Shown here: positions 24,929 through 35,552 of the stretch, piece after piece
Numbering within the stretch: the stretch's first letter is position 1
How the letters are laid out: each line of letters begins with the position of its first letter
Virus record (IMG/VR): IMGVR_UViG_3300047362_000988
Coordinates: 1 to 41,548 of that record
DNA length: 41,548 nt
Reading direction: 5' to 3' (one strand)
DNA from: a virus
Notes under the pieces: model-generated
The model's database searches: none
What the model was told of the DNA's origin: nothing
Seen by the model: only the letters and a program-made list of their open reading frames with translations
Program-made: the position numbers and the translations under genes

Positions 24929-27900
24929 TTATGCAATTATTTTAGAATGGACTCTTAATTTATAGGAATATCCGGGTTTTTTATTATATATTAATCTAAA
25001 GTCCAGGGGCTTTTCCGCAAAACTTCTAATTTCAAAATTAGTCAATTCAAGATATCCTCCTGAAAAAATGTCTTCTACATCAGAAATACTATTTAACTCG
25101 GATGAAGAACCAGCAATCTGCTTTCCATATATTTTTATAGAATCTATTAAAAATCTTGGAATAATGTTTTCTCTAATGTAAATATTTACATCGTCTTCTA
25201 GCGTTGTCTTATCTCCAAATGAAGATTTAGGTTTTACATATCTATTATAATAAGAAGTAATTTTATCCTCTTTTAGCTCTTTAATAAAAGAATCAGCTAC
25301 ATAAAAATCTATGTATATTTTTTGAGAATCTTCAAAGAAATATGCTCCTTCGTTTTCTTTTTCATCATATCTAATTATATCCAGTTCAGTTAAAGATGAA
25401 ACATAAATAGTGTCATATGAAGAAATATTATATTCATTCTTAACTTTCATTATAGTAGATGCCATGAATGATCTTTCTTCTATGGGACTTAGTGTACCAC
25501 TTACTGGAACCGACCTAGAACCTCCATAGGATCTAGTGTAATAATCATTAGAGTATTTACTTTTAAATAAATTTAAATCCTTTTTATCTATTGCTATTTC
25601 TCCAATCAGAGGGTATAGTGGTAATTTATCGGTTTCTTGGCTTAATTTAACAACTGTTCCTCCTTCTTCATTTACCTTGTGGAAAAAGAAATTTTTAATA
25701 AAACCATAGTTATCGTTTAATTTTAAATTAGAAGAGAACATGCAATTTATTCCTGAAAATCTATTATATCTTATATAATCATGATATGCATTTTCTTCAC
25801 TTCGAGCCCATTGATTTCTGCTAGTATTCTCCCATGTACTTACAAGATCGGTGTCTATGAATTTGTACTTTTCATAAGGAGATGTAAAAGTTATAACATC
25901 TCTAAACAATGGATCATATGAACCATTCATTCTTTTTAAAGTAGTATAATAACCTCCATCTTCTCTCGCAACTAAATCATATCCTATTTCCTTATTATTT
26001 ATTTTAAAAGCCTTTGGTTTATCATCATCAGTTTCTACAGTCAATATTGAAGTTTTTATAAATTCAACACCGTCTTCTATATGAATAACATAATCGTTGT
26101 TTGAAATTTCACCTAATTCGGAAACAGTAACATAATCAATTTCTCTATTCGAGTTTATTCTATTTGAAAGCCCATAGGAAGTAATATCTTGTAAAATGTT
26201 GTTCCATCCTCTTTCACCGCCTCCTGCATATTCTAGGGGTGTATTGTTAGGAATTATACTAGGTTGTTGCAGTGATATATTTTTATCAACTCCTTCTACC
26301 GTCCATTTATATGCCTGATCAGTAACTATTATATTGTTATCGTCTATTACCGAAACAACTTCAAGTGCATACATTCCATACCCTGGAGCATCAAATAGTA
26401 TGTATGAATATTCTTCATTTATTTTAAATATGTCTTGTGAGAATCTAGGTGCATCTAGACCTACTGATTGAGCAGAAGATTGTATTTCTGTAGTACCTGT
26501 TCCGTCTCCCCATGAAGAAGTACCTCCAAATTCTAAAAATCCACGAATTTTAGTGTTCTTTACTTCGTCACCTCTTTTTAAATCTTCAAGAGTGTATAGC
26601 AAATATCTATCTAATTCTTTTACATCATTTATAGAAACTCTAAGGTTAATTAAAATAGATATTGTTTTAAATTTATCGTTTTTAATTACTTCTATTTTAA
26701 CATCATCGTTTATATCTTCTTCAGCTGGGTTTGCGTCTTCATCTGGCGTATGATAGCACAATATAGTAGACATCTTATATCCATTAACAGATGAAGAAGG
26801 TGTAAATGAAATAGGTTCATCTAATTCAAATTCCTTTCTGTCTTTATATACATATCTTAGACCTTTAAATACGCTTGAAGAAAAATTCATAGAATCTCCT
26901 TCTCCAAATATAGTATACATTTGGTGTGGAATTGCATTTACCCAGTTTTCATTAGAATCAAAACCGCCTGTATAATTCATAAAATAACTAAAATAGTCAA
27001 AGGACGTATCTTTAAATGAATCTGAAAGATATTCATAGGTTCCTTTTGTATTTCCAACTTCCACATAATCTCTAATAAGTGGTATGCTGTTTTCATTTTT
27101 TAAATATGAAGGTATGTTTAACAAATAGAAATGTTCCATGTTTAATTTCTGAGGATCTCTATCAGAAAAAATAGAAATATCAGAAGATAAATTATTTACA
27201 CCAAATGCCTCATTGACATTTAAAATATAAGGTAAATTTCTAGAATTTGTAGAATTCTTCAACGAAAATTTACATATTGTTGGAATTATTCTAGAATTTA
27301 TAGAAGTTTCTTTTAAATTATTTTCATTTAACCTGTCATATTCACTTTGGATTACATTAGAATCAACATCGTTTTCAGTACCATCGTCTGCAATGACTCC
27401 AGTCAAAGATTTAAATTTAAATGAATTTAAAGAATCATCTCCAGGTCTATAAACAATTTCAGAGTCTTCGTTAATCTGGGCGACAGGTATAGTGTAACCC
27501 GACCAAGGTTCACCATCTAAAGATATTCTAGTAACGTTATAAGAATCTCCCGTCCAAAAAACTTCTTTAACCTGTACATATTCTCCATCGGTAGATGATT
27601 TTAAAAAGTCTCCTTTTTTAATAAAATCTCTAAAGTTTCCTCCTGAAATAATTACAGCCCAATCAGGACCTGTAAATGTATTACTACCTTGATTCGGTTC
27701 TAATACAGAAACGGAATATGCACTAGAAACTGAAAATTTATCTTCATCATTTTTATATTGAATGCTCTCTAAATCTAATGCAGACGTATCCGAGTTTGAG
27801 GTGTCGTAAAAATCAAAATTAAAATCTTTAAAATCATATGCAGAAAACTTTCCAAATGGAGTTTCATATAAAGTATAAGAGATTAGATCTAAATCAGACG

Positions 27901-29707
27901 AAAAATTAACAGGCTTATCAAAAATAACCCTATAATTATCAGAATAAGGGTCTTTAACTATTTCTATTATTTTTACAAAAACATCTTTGTTTTTTTCTTT
28001 AACATAATCTCCTATTCTAACGTTACCTATTTCTAATTCAGATATAAGTATTCCTTGTGAAACAGCACATCCTCCAATCATTGTGTAGATTTCATAATCT
28101 CCAAGAGACAATCCTCCCGTTACGGTTCCACCTTCACTGATAAACTCATTATACTTTTTTTCAAAAATTTCATTAGCATTAGTAGAGCTTTGCATATTAA
28201 TAAAAACATACGGATTAGAAGAATGTATTCCGAAAACCGTAGTATTTTTATTTCTACCCTGAGAATAATCGTCTATAATAACTTTGTTTTTTATAGACGT
28301 GGCTTTATATGGTATTACTTCTGCATTCCTTATAGCTGCAGCTAATGCCGCTGCAATTTGAGAAGTATTACCCTGTGCAGAATATCTATTTTCTTCAAAA
28401 GTACCTATTTGTAGATTTTCATCTGCTATTAAAATAAAGTCTCCTAAATTAAAGTTTTCTATACTAATTTCTAAAAGGTCTCCTAAAAATATTTTGTCAT
28501 TATGAGAAGGAGATTGAATTATATCTAGCTCGATAAACCCGTTAAAGGGTTCTTTACTTATTACAGGCGTATTAAAAGGGTTCTTTACTTTATTTACAAA
28601 TAAAGAAGAATCACCTCTATATGAAGTAAGGATTTGATTACCATTTAACCTGGTTTTTCTAAATCTATTTAATATATTATGAAAGTTTTGATTAGAATCT
28701 TTTACCCATCCTAAAATAGGCTGTGTAATATCCGTAAGAGAAGGTAAATTATCGCTATCAACAGAGCCATCTAAGTTTAAATATCCGTGTGTATTTACCG
28801 AGTTAACTAAAACCTTTCCTTCTTCATGAACATCTACGAATAATCCGAAATATCTGTAAATTTCATAATCATTAGCATCATTATCATCAAATAAAAATTC
28901 TAAATTAAAAACATTATGTGAAATTATTCCATTTCTTTCAAAGCTCGTAGTTAAAGTGTTATTTGCTAATATTTCTGGAAGATCTTCTTTTATATAATCG
29001 TCGTCAATATAGTCAGACTTTTCTATAAATCCACCCAACATTACATCAATACCATTAAAATACGTAGGGTCATCTAATTCGAAATTAAAATCTATGTGTG
29101 ACTTTGGAAGAAGAGGATCGTTAATATGGCTATTTAAATATCTACCTAATTTTGAATTATTAGTCAAATCAAACGTCTTAATAAGAGTTGCATTTGACAG
29201 CATTTCTTGAATTCTAGAATTTTGACCTTCTACACCTTCCCCTATGTTTTCTTTAAAATCAACATCTTTAACCCTGTAAATAACAAATTTTTCAGGAACG
29301 CTTTCTTCTAACCATATCGGAGCGAATATTCTACACTGCTCATCATATACCTTTGTAAAGTTAAAAGAAGCTCCATAATTATATAAATTCTCGTATTGTG
29401 TAGAATAATCAGAAGATACGCCTAAATCGGTAAACTCTCTTCCGAGTCTATATCTTTCATCTTTACTTAGTCTTCCATAAAATTGAGAAACATCCCTACA
29501 ATATTGACCGGAGTCAGATATAGGATATTTTTGAAATTCAGATTGAGATAGAGTTCTACTCGCCTTTATTGAACTCAAATAAATATCTTCATTAGAATCC
29601 GTAACTAGCTTTACGTTAGACGTAAGCTTTGGATTAGTTCTTAATAAGGCAAATGATTTGTTTTTATGTAAACTATTCTTTACCGCTGTGTTAATAATTT
29701 TCGCCAT
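24929..29707 (-). CDS. Very large virion protein, 1592 aa
   Basis: The N-terminal segment ALLRTNPKLTSNVKLV (20-35) is followed by DSNEDIYLSSIKASRTLS. This resembles the start of a structural-protein family I have seen in several large contractile phages, although I cannot name a specific domain. The rest is a long series of Asn/Asp-rich beta domains with no transmembrane segment. At 4.8 kb it is the longest gene in the window. It lies between the 1257-aa protein and the Hint-containing fibre, from which it is separated by three bases. A baseplate or fibre-base role is inferred from position. An AGATATATAC element is 27 bases before the ATG, so the unit probably has its own promoter. Confidence 0.7.
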   Translation of the reverse strand: MAKIINTAVKNSLHKNKSFALLRTNPKLTSNVKLVTDSNEDIYLSSIKASRTLSQSEFQKYPISDSGQYCRDVSQFYGRLSKDERYRLGREFTDLGVSSDYSTQYENLYNYGASFNFTKVYDEQCRIFAPIWLEESVPEKFVIYRVKDVDFKENIGEGVEGQNSRIQEMLSNATLIKTFDLTNNSKLGRYLNSHINDPLLPKSHIDFNFELDDPTYFNGIDVMLGGFIEKSDYIDDDYIKEDLPEILANNTLTTSFERNGIISHNVFNLEFLFDDNDANDYEIYRYFGLFVDVHEEGKVLVNSVNTHGYLNLDGSVDSDNLPSLTDITQPILGWVKDSNQNFHNILNRFRKTRLNGNQILTSYRGDSSLFVNKVKNPFNTPVISKEPFNGFIELDIIQSPSHNDKIFLGDLLEISIENFNLGDFILIADENLQIGTFEENRYSAQGNTSQIAAALAAAIRNAEVIPYKATSIKNKVIIDDYSQGRNKNTTVFGIHSSNPYVFINMQSSTNANEIFEKKYNEFISEGGTVTGGLSLGDYEIYTMIGGCAVSQGILISELEIGNVRIGDYVKEKNKDVFVKIIEIVKDPYSDNYRVIFDKPVNFSSDLDLISYTLYETPFGKFSAYDFKDFNFDFYDTSNSDTSALDLESIQYKNDEDKFSVSSAYSVSVLEPNQGSNTFTGPDWAVIISGGNFRDFIKKGDFLKSSTDGEYVQVKEVFWTGDSYNVTRISLDGEPWSGYTIPVAQINEDSEIVYRPGDDSLNSFKFKSLTGVIADDGTENDVDSNVIQSEYDRLNENNLKETSINSRIIPTICKFSLKNSTNSRNLPYILNVNEAFGVNNLSSDISIFSDRDPQKLNMEHFYLLNIPSYLKNENSIPLIRDYVEVGNTKGTYEYLSDSFKDTSFDYFSYFMNYTGGFDSNENWVNAIPHQMYTIFGEGDSMNFSSSVFKGLRYVYKDRKEFELDEPISFTPSSSVNGYKMSTILCYHTPDEDANPAEEDINDDVKIEVIKNDKFKTISILINLRVSINDVKELDRYLLYTLEDLKRGDEVKNTKIRGFLEFGGTSSWGDGTGTTEIQSSAQSVGLDAPRFSQDIFKINEEYSYILFDAPGYGMYALEVVSVIDDNNIIVTDQAYKWTVEGVDKNISLQQPSIIPNNTPLEYAGGGERGWNNILQDITSYGLSNRINSNREIDYVTVSELGEISNNDYVIHIEDGVEFIKTSILTVETDDDKPKAFKINNKEIGYDLVAREDGGYYTTLKRMNGSYDPLFRDVITFTSPYEKYKFIDTDLVSTWENTSRNQWARSEENAYHDYIRYNRFSGINCMFSSNLKLNDNYGFIKNFFFHKVNEEGGTVVKLSQETDKLPLYPLIGEIAIDKKDLNLFKSKYSNDYYTRSYGGSRSVPVSGTLSPIEERSFMASTIMKVKNEYNISSYDTIYVSSLTELDIIRYDEKENEGAYFFEDSQKIYIDFYVADSFIKELKEDKITSYYNRYVKPKSSFGDKTTLEDDVNIYIRENIIPRFLIDSIKIYGKQIAGSSSELNSISDVEDIFSGGYLELTNFEIRSFAEKPLDFRLIYNKKPGYSYKLRVHSKIIA

Positions 29708-29734
29708 TTATGAATAGACTCTATTTTTGTTAGA

Positions 29735-29744
29735 GTATATATCT
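29735..29744 (-). promoter_or_regulatory. Candidate promoter element AGATATATAC
   Basis: A minus-strand copy in the 57-base gap upstream of the 1592-aa gene, ending 27 bases before its ATG. Confidence 0.5.
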
Positions 29745-29764
29745 TGCTTCGTTACAGCGAGATA

Positions 29765-32700
29765 TTACCTGAATGGGCGAGCGTCAAAGTCATAAAGTCT
29801 AGATGAATAGAAGTCATTGTAACCGGTAAAGAATCTTCTTCTATTCCACCACCAGTTAGTTATTCCACTTCCTGAAGCACGGTATTTAGTAAGCATTACT
29901 TTATTAATACTGTTCTTATTTGTTCCAACTGCTCTATATTTAGCGTATACTTCAACATCAAACCTAAACTCATTTTTATAAGTATCTATGATGTCTAGTC
30001 CTATTTTCTTAGAATATGTCAAGTTTGAGAATGTGTTTCCATATATTCCACCTAATCTACCTTTACCTGTTGCGTTCTTTCCAAAGTAATCGGTCATTCT
30101 ATACTGAAATACCATATCTACTGAAATCGCATTTTGGCTTCCACCTTCTACTATTTTTTTACCATATTTTGTAGGACCATCTACTGATAAACTTTCTTGA
30201 TTTATAGGTGAAAGATATAAGAAAGATCCACAAGAAAGACCACCTAATAAATATTTGTCTTCCTCTGTAAATGAGTTTTTAATAGATTTTCTAGCTATAA
30301 CTGTACCGCTATTATCTTTAGGTCCAGATTCGCTACCATCTCTAAAAGTAATCGTAAGAGGTTGATATGCCGTTTGTAATTTGCCTCCTAGCTGATCGTT
30401 AGATCTTTTTACCGCATATTTTGGCATTGACACTGCGCCTGTTGAAATAATTTCACTTAAATTCATTCCGGAATTTTGTTCATCTCCGGTAGCGTCTTGA
30501 ACTAGTGGATGAAATTTTGATAAGAAAAGACCACTATCATATTCAGATGCACCTAATTGTGAAATGGAAACTACATCAGGTGAATCACCAGTATTACCTA
30601 AACCATTAAATGTACCATTCCAAATAAAATCATCACTACCACCTAGATCACTAGTTAGACCGGTATGAATAGCCGTGAAAGAAGCATTAGTGAAGTCTCT
30701 TAAGTGAGTTCTATCTTGAATCCCAGTAGTACCAGATACCGTGTATGATAATCCATATTCTGCGGTTGTTACACCTGTTAAATTTGCCTTTCTTGTTGCG
30801 TCTGCGTCAGGGTTTGTAGTTGAATATAAATTACCGTTATTTGCTAGATTTTTAAATCTGGAATAAACAAATTGACCATTTAACTGTGTAGATTGATCTG
30901 GAGAATCTGCAAAATGATTGTATGAATTCGCATCTCCTGTTAAGTTTTGATAAACGACAGGTACTTGATCGTATCGTGCTTCTTGTGTATAATAAGAATC
31001 GTTTGACACCATTGAATCAGGTGCCGCGTCAGAAGCTGGCTTTAGATTTCCTGTACTTAGGTCAATTATACCTAATCCAAATTCTTGTTCAGAAGTAGAA
31101 ATATATGCAGGCTGTTTTAAGTCTCCTACTATTCTGGCACATAATTCAAGATCGGATGCCTTGGTATTATGTAATTCTATCTTAAAGTTTTTAGTTACTA
31201 TATAGCCTTTAGTTTCTCCTGTAGGAGCATCATCTACATAATATCCTGCGAATATTTTAGCAGTAGAATTGTTTTTAACTAAAGTAACATCTCCGTCTTC
31301 ATCTATAATTTTAACTTGTAATTCACCAACTGCTCCAGAAACCTGTGCTTGTAATCTTTCTAATTGATTTTGCAATTCTAATAGTTTATCATATACACTA
31401 ATGGGCGTTTGTTCTCCTGTTAAAAATCCTGAAGCAACAGTATCAGCTTGGTGTGCGTAATAAGTATCTCCTGCAGTAAATCCATCGTCTAAGTGAGTAA
31501 ATAATCCTTGAGACTCTAAATCATCGTTGATTTCTACCTTAACATTATCTAAATCGTTTTGATTAACTAATGTATTAGCTCCGTCTGTTGCTATTTCTCC
31601 TTCTGGGAATGGAATAGTAATTATCTCAGACCATTCTGATTCAACTGGTGTTTGTGGAAAACCAGCTTCAGAAACAGATTTTACCATTAATTCTATCTTT
31701 TCTCCAGGTTGAATTGGTAAATCAATAGAATTAAAATTAATAGCTTGTGAATCTTCTTCAGATTCTATAATCCATCTATAACCTCCATCAGCTTGCTTTT
31801 CTCTTTTTCTAATAGGTCCTTTAACTTCAACCCAGTTTGAAAAAGCAGCAGTCTTTTTATTAAATTTAATTTGTTCTATTACAGAAGTTTTACCAGTAGC
31901 GGAAATGTATCTATATCTTGCTACGAACTGAACCACTTCTTGTGAAATTTCATCACCAACTTTTTTAGCGTCTGGAATAGACCAAAAACCTCTAACTCTA
32001 TATTTTGGAGTTACCTTTGGTAATTCATTAGATTCCGCAATAGCCTTTATTTCGCTAACGCTTGAAGAAAATACCTTTGTTTCTGCCTCTTTTTCTCTTA
32101 CTAAAGAAACTAATTCATTCTTTTCCCTATTTCTTTCAATCTTAGAAGAAAACTTTTTAGTAGCAATTAATTTTCTCTTCTTTTTAATAGTAGTGTCTAA
32201 TTTCTTAATTACTTCTTTGGCTTTTACTTTATCTGCCTTAATCTTCTTAACTTTTTCAACACTAGCATTATCTGTTAAATGCTTATTAATCTGAGTAACT
32301 TTAAAGTTGTCTACTTCAACTTCTGGCGAATCTGGAATAAGACCTTCAGATGCTGGTGGAATATAATCTACTTTAAGAGCTTTGATAAATTGACCAAAGT
32401 CTGCAACTTCTTCTTTATAATATTTTGCAAGTGTAGTAACTATGCCATCCTCATTTTGAATAGTTAATTCATTAGAATAAAACGCAATACCTGGTGAAAA
32501 ATCAGTAGCAGGTATTTTAGAAATAGGATCGATTGGTTTTACAAAGACAACTTGCCTTTCGTCAAACCCAACTTTAACGTCTATTGAAACTGATGCGTCA
32601 ATATCTTTATAAATTCTTAATGCTTTTGCTCCTATTTTTATAGGTGCATATCCTTCCATTAATGATAATTCTACCTGAGAAGTAGAAGAGTCAATAGAAG

Positions 32701-33538
32701 AAACCCTATATCTAGTATTATATTCCTTTGTATTCACGACCAGTGAATCTCCTACTTTAAGAGATTCAGTGTCTTTCATCTCCTTATTAGAATCTGAATA
32801 TGTTAATTTATTTAAAGTGTATACTTTAACCGTTTTAGTTTGAGTGATTCCATCTACTAATAGGGTTTTCTGTACATTTTCTACTTTTAATACATCTAAT
32901 TCTCCATTGTATTGGATAGATCTAATTGGCATGTCAACCGTTTCCGCATCTATTCTATATTTTAATCCATCTTCTTTTATTTTAGAGATAAATTTAGAAT
33001 AGTTTACATCGTTTTGACCTTTAAATATTTCATCAAAGGCCTCTGTAGAAGAAACATGATCTTTGTCAAAAATAAATCTTTCTGTATAAACTCTTTCTGT
33101 GTCTACTGGAATTTGACCCTTTACGTCTAGATTAATAGTTAATAATGGGTTTAAAAAATCCTCAAAGAAATCATTTAATTTAGTGTTAAATTCTTTAGGG
33201 GTTGCTAAATTAGTAATAGGGGCTGAGGGGCCTTTTAACTTTGAAGTATGTATTCTTCTATAAGAACCATCCTTTAATCTTACATTAGCGCTTGATGTAT
33301 CTAATCCACTTATAGACGTTAAATTCTTATCAATTCTTTCAATTTCTCTTTTCAAAAATCCAAACGCTGGAATTTGAATCGCTGTCATTTCTCCAGTGCG
33401 ATTGTCAAATAAATCAATTGTAACTGTTTCTTTATCTGTAGAAATAGCCTCATTGATACGCTCAAAAGTTTCTAAAGAATTAGTGTTTAATTCAAGAAAC
33501 TGTTCAAGTAGATGTGATATAGAATTGCTAGCGCTCAT
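29765..33538 (-). CDS. Large virion protein with fibronectin-III-like domain, 1257 aa
   Basis: The N-terminus is helical and acidic (HLLEQFLELNTNSLETFERI). Beta-rich regions to about 400 follow. A Lys/Glu-rich helical segment lies at about 410-505. Residues about 505-645 read like a fibronectin-type-III-like module, with paired ARYRYISATGKTS and LMVKSVSEAGFPQTPVESEW strands. A second short coiled coil (YDKLLELQNQLERLQ) follows, then a beta-rich C-terminal third. The product is not assigned to a known baseplate protein. The position, between the 662-aa virion protein and the 1592-aa protein with a one-base gap upstream, argues for an extended baseplate or fibre network. Mass spectrometry of virions would show whether it is structural. 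Confidence 0.7.
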   Translation of the reverse strand: MSASNSISHLLEQFLELNTNSLETFERINEAISTDKETVTIDLFDNRTGEMTAIQIPAFGFLKREIERIDKNLTSISGLDTSSANVRLKDGSYRRIHTSKLKGPSAPITNLATPKEFNTKLNDFFEDFLNPLLTINLDVKGQIPVDTERVYTERFIFDKDHVSSTEAFDEIFKGQNDVNYSKFISKIKEDGLKYRIDAETVDMPIRSIQYNGELDVLKVENVQKTLLVDGITQTKTVKVYTLNKLTYSDSNKEMKDTESLKVGDSLVVNTKEYNTRYRVSSIDSSTSQVELSLMEGYAPIKIGAKALRIYKDIDASVSIDVKVGFDERQVVFVKPIDPISKIPATDFSPGIAFYSNELTIQNEDGIVTTLAKYYKEEVADFGQFIKALKVDYIPPASEGLIPDSPEVEVDNFKVTQINKHLTDNASVEKVKKIKADKVKAKEVIKKLDTTIKKKRKLIATKKFSSKIERNREKNELVSLVREKEAETKVFSSSVSEIKAIAESNELPKVTPKYRVRGFWSIPDAKKVGDEISQEVVQFVARYRYISATGKTSVIEQIKFNKKTAAFSNWVEVKGPIRKREKQADGGYRWIIESEEDSQAINFNSIDLPIQPGEKIELMVKSVSEAGFPQTPVESEWSEIITIPFPEGEIATDGANTLVNQNDLDNVKVEINDDLESQGLFTHLDDGFTAGDTYYAHQADTVASGFLTGEQTPISVYDKLLELQNQLERLQAQVSGAVGELQVKIIDEDGDVTLVKNNSTAKIFAGYYVDDAPTGETKGYIVTKNFKIELHNTKASDLELCARIVGDLKQPAYISTSEQEFGLGIIDLSTGNLKPASDAAPDSMVSNDSYYTQEARYDQVPVVYQNLTGDANSYNHFADSPDQSTQLNGQFVYSRFKNLANNGNLYSTTNPDADATRKANLTGVTTAEYGLSYTVSGTTGIQDRTHLRDFTNASFTAIHTGLTSDLGGSDDFIWNGTFNGLGNTGDSPDVVSISQLGASEYDSGLFLSKFHPLVQDATGDEQNSGMNLSEIISTGAVSMPKYAVKRSNDQLGGKLQTAYQPLTITFRDGSESGPKDNSGTVIARKSIKNSFTEEDKYLLGGLSCGSFLYLSPINQESLSVDGPTKYGKKIVEGGSQNAISVDMVFQYRMTDYFGKNATGKGRLGGIYGNTFSNLTYSKKIGLDIIDTYKNEFRFDVEVYAKYRAVGTNKNSINKVMLTKYRASGSGITNWWWNRRRFFTGYNDFYSSRLYDFDARPFR

Positions 33539-33539
33539 A

Positions 33540-35528
33540 TTATCTTAAAATATCGTATTCAAACGTTTTATTTACTTCATCTATACAGATTATTTCTATG
33601 TATGGAATATCACTTATCAAAGATGATGATGGAATGGATAATTTTTGTGACCATCCATTATTCTTATCTGTCCATAGTGTAATAGAATTAGTTGATAGAT
33701 TTTTAATTTTATTTTTAAAAGTTACTCTGACTACCTGTCCTTTTTTCCAAGAAGACACGGTATCGTCTAAGTATATATTTAGATTAGAATCAAAGTCCTC
33801 GTTCTGGTCTGTATAAATTCTAACTAAGTTATCAAAAGTTTTAAGTCTTTGCCAAACAGCTTTAGTTCCAGATTCAGAAGGTAAAAAAGGGCCATCTGAA
33901 TTAAGCTCTCTTTCGTTAATAGAAGAGACAGTATCATAAACATACGACTGACTTAAATTATAACCAAAATTAGAATTATTTATTCTAACTTTACCGTTTC
34001 CTGTTTTATCAATGGACACTCCTGTGTTACCCGACTCTAATACGTCTGTGTTATATTGTATTTCCGCAGGAATTACACCAGATATCACCTGGTTTAACCT
34101 AGAATTAGTATTAGTTATTAAATCTAAAAGTGTTCTTTCATCTTGGAAATTTAATGTAGCATTTTCTAAATCTGCTTCTACCGAATCTAATCTAGTATTT
34201 AATCCTTGTAAACTTTCTGAGTTTAGTAAAAAGCTCTCTAGCATTTCTACCTTCTCTGCAATCGCATTATATCTTTTATTAGCGTCTCTTAATAGTTGTG
34301 CTGCATTTTCTAATGTAGACGTTGTATCTAGGAAAATATCCATAGAGAATGTTGAATAATCATTGACATTCTTTTCAACACCAACATTGTCTAGCGAAGA
34401 ATTAAATTTTAAATTTAATTTAAGAGCAAATGCATTACCATTAAGACCTGTAACTTCGTTAGGTTTGTATTTTGTAAGCTCAGGAATATACCATCCATCA
34501 TTGGTTGTATCTTCTTTCCAATTATCTAATAATATTATACCGTATAAATTCGTTGCTTTATTTCCATTATTAGACTTAGAATATAAATCATAATAAACTA
34601 GTATTGCATTGAATCTAAAATCTCCACCTCTTTGTGAATAATCTAATATAGTATTTAGCTTTGGATCATTAATTATTTTAGAATATGCACTTGCATTAAA
34701 ATCAATTCCAAAACCAGGTATTTCATTAACATTCGTATTATATGTGCCATCGTCTTGATCGGTATATGTTTCAAGATTTAAATATGGATCCGGGTGTATA
34801 TCATCTATAGATCTTCCAGATAAAGCTTCTCCTGGCGTAAATTTAATATTATTAGTATTGAAAGGAGAAGAAGTTAATAAAACCTCAGGAGTATATCCTA
34901 CTGAAGAAGGAACGTTTACAAATATTTCATTGTATTGTTGACCTTTATAATTTTTATCATTGGTTACATCTATATTTCCAATATATTTGATGACTTTACT
35001 ATATTCTGAACCCGATTGAAGAGAATCGTCTAATTCTATCATTCTAGAATATCCCGTAGAAACCTCTTGGGAAGTTGCGGTTCTAACTCTAAACGCGTTA
35101 ATGTGATAAAGATATTTAAAAAATATTTTTTCTGCATCACTTTGAAATAATACGTCGTCAAAATCGTCATTGCTTTCAGGGTTTAAAAGCATATTCTCTA
35201 AATTCAAAGCATAGCTTTGAAAAGTTTGTGCAAAATGAACGTTACCGTTTCCATCATGCAACGTATCGTTATAAGAACTAGCATTTTCACCACCTCCACC
35301 TTCGAATAATCTATTATATTCGATATAGTTAGGTCCAACATAATCAGGGTTATTCGGATCGCTTTGAATTGAATCTGCATATACTGGCAAGTCTAATAGC
35401 GCAAATTTAGAAAATTCAAAATTAATATCTGGATTATAATAGGCGCGAGTAAGATCTCTTGCTGCGTTAGCAAAAGCATACATCGTACCGCCCTGTTCCT
35501 GTGGAATCCTTATTAGTGGTGTAGCCAT
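33540..35528 (-). CDS. Virion structural protein, 662 aa
   Basis: The N-terminus has TPLIRIPQEQGGTMYAF (3-19) followed by a FANAARDLTRAYYNPD-like stretch and NFEFSKFALLDLP. I recall similar openings in structural proteins of other large phages (IR-x-P-Q-x-QGG), but I cannot name the domain. The protein contains a helical heptad region (about 405-475, LRDANKRYNAIAEKVEMLE and later DSVEADLENATLNFQDERT). A beta C-terminal domain follows, with TKAVWQRLKTFDNL and WSQKLSIPSSSL. It starts 24 bases downstream of the 182-aa fibre-like gene and is one base upstream of the 1257-aa gene. A baseplate-associated trimer is the likely context. Confidence 0.7.
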   Translation of the reverse strand: MATPLIRIPQEQGGTMYAFANAARDLTRAYYNPDINFEFSKFALLDLPVYADSIQSDPNNPDYVGPNYIEYNRLFEGGGGENASSYNDTLHDGNGNVHFAQTFQSYALNLENMLLNPESNDDFDDVLFQSDAEKIFFKYLYHINAFRVRTATSQEVSTGYSRMIELDDSLQSGSEYSKVIKYIGNIDVTNDKNYKGQQYNEIFVNVPSSVGYTPEVLLTSSPFNTNNIKFTPGEALSGRSIDDIHPDPYLNLETYTDQDDGTYNTNVNEIPGFGIDFNASAYSKIINDPKLNTILDYSQRGGDFRFNAILVYYDLYSKSNNGNKATNLYGIILLDNWKEDTTNDGWYIPELTKYKPNEVTGLNGNAFALKLNLKFNSSLDNVGVEKNVNDYSTFSMDIFLDTTSTLENAAQLLRDANKRYNAIAEKVEMLESFLLNSESLQGLNTRLDSVEADLENATLNFQDERTLLDLITNTNSRLNQVISGVIPAEIQYNTDVLESGNTGVSIDKTGNGKVRINNSNFGYNLSQSYVYDTVSSINERELNSDGPFLPSESGTKAVWQRLKTFDNLVRIYTDQNEDFDSNLNIYLDDTVSSWKKGQVVRVTFKNKIKNLSTNSITLWTDKNNGWSQKLSIPSSSLISDIPYIEIICIDEVNKTFEYDILR

Positions 35529-35552
35529 CTAATTAAACTTTTTATTTTATAA

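Noticed and set aside
34012-34359. Plus-strand open frame of 115 codons inside the 662-aa virion gene
   Set aside because: It is antisense to a helical coiled-coil region and has no supporting start signal or recognisable motif.
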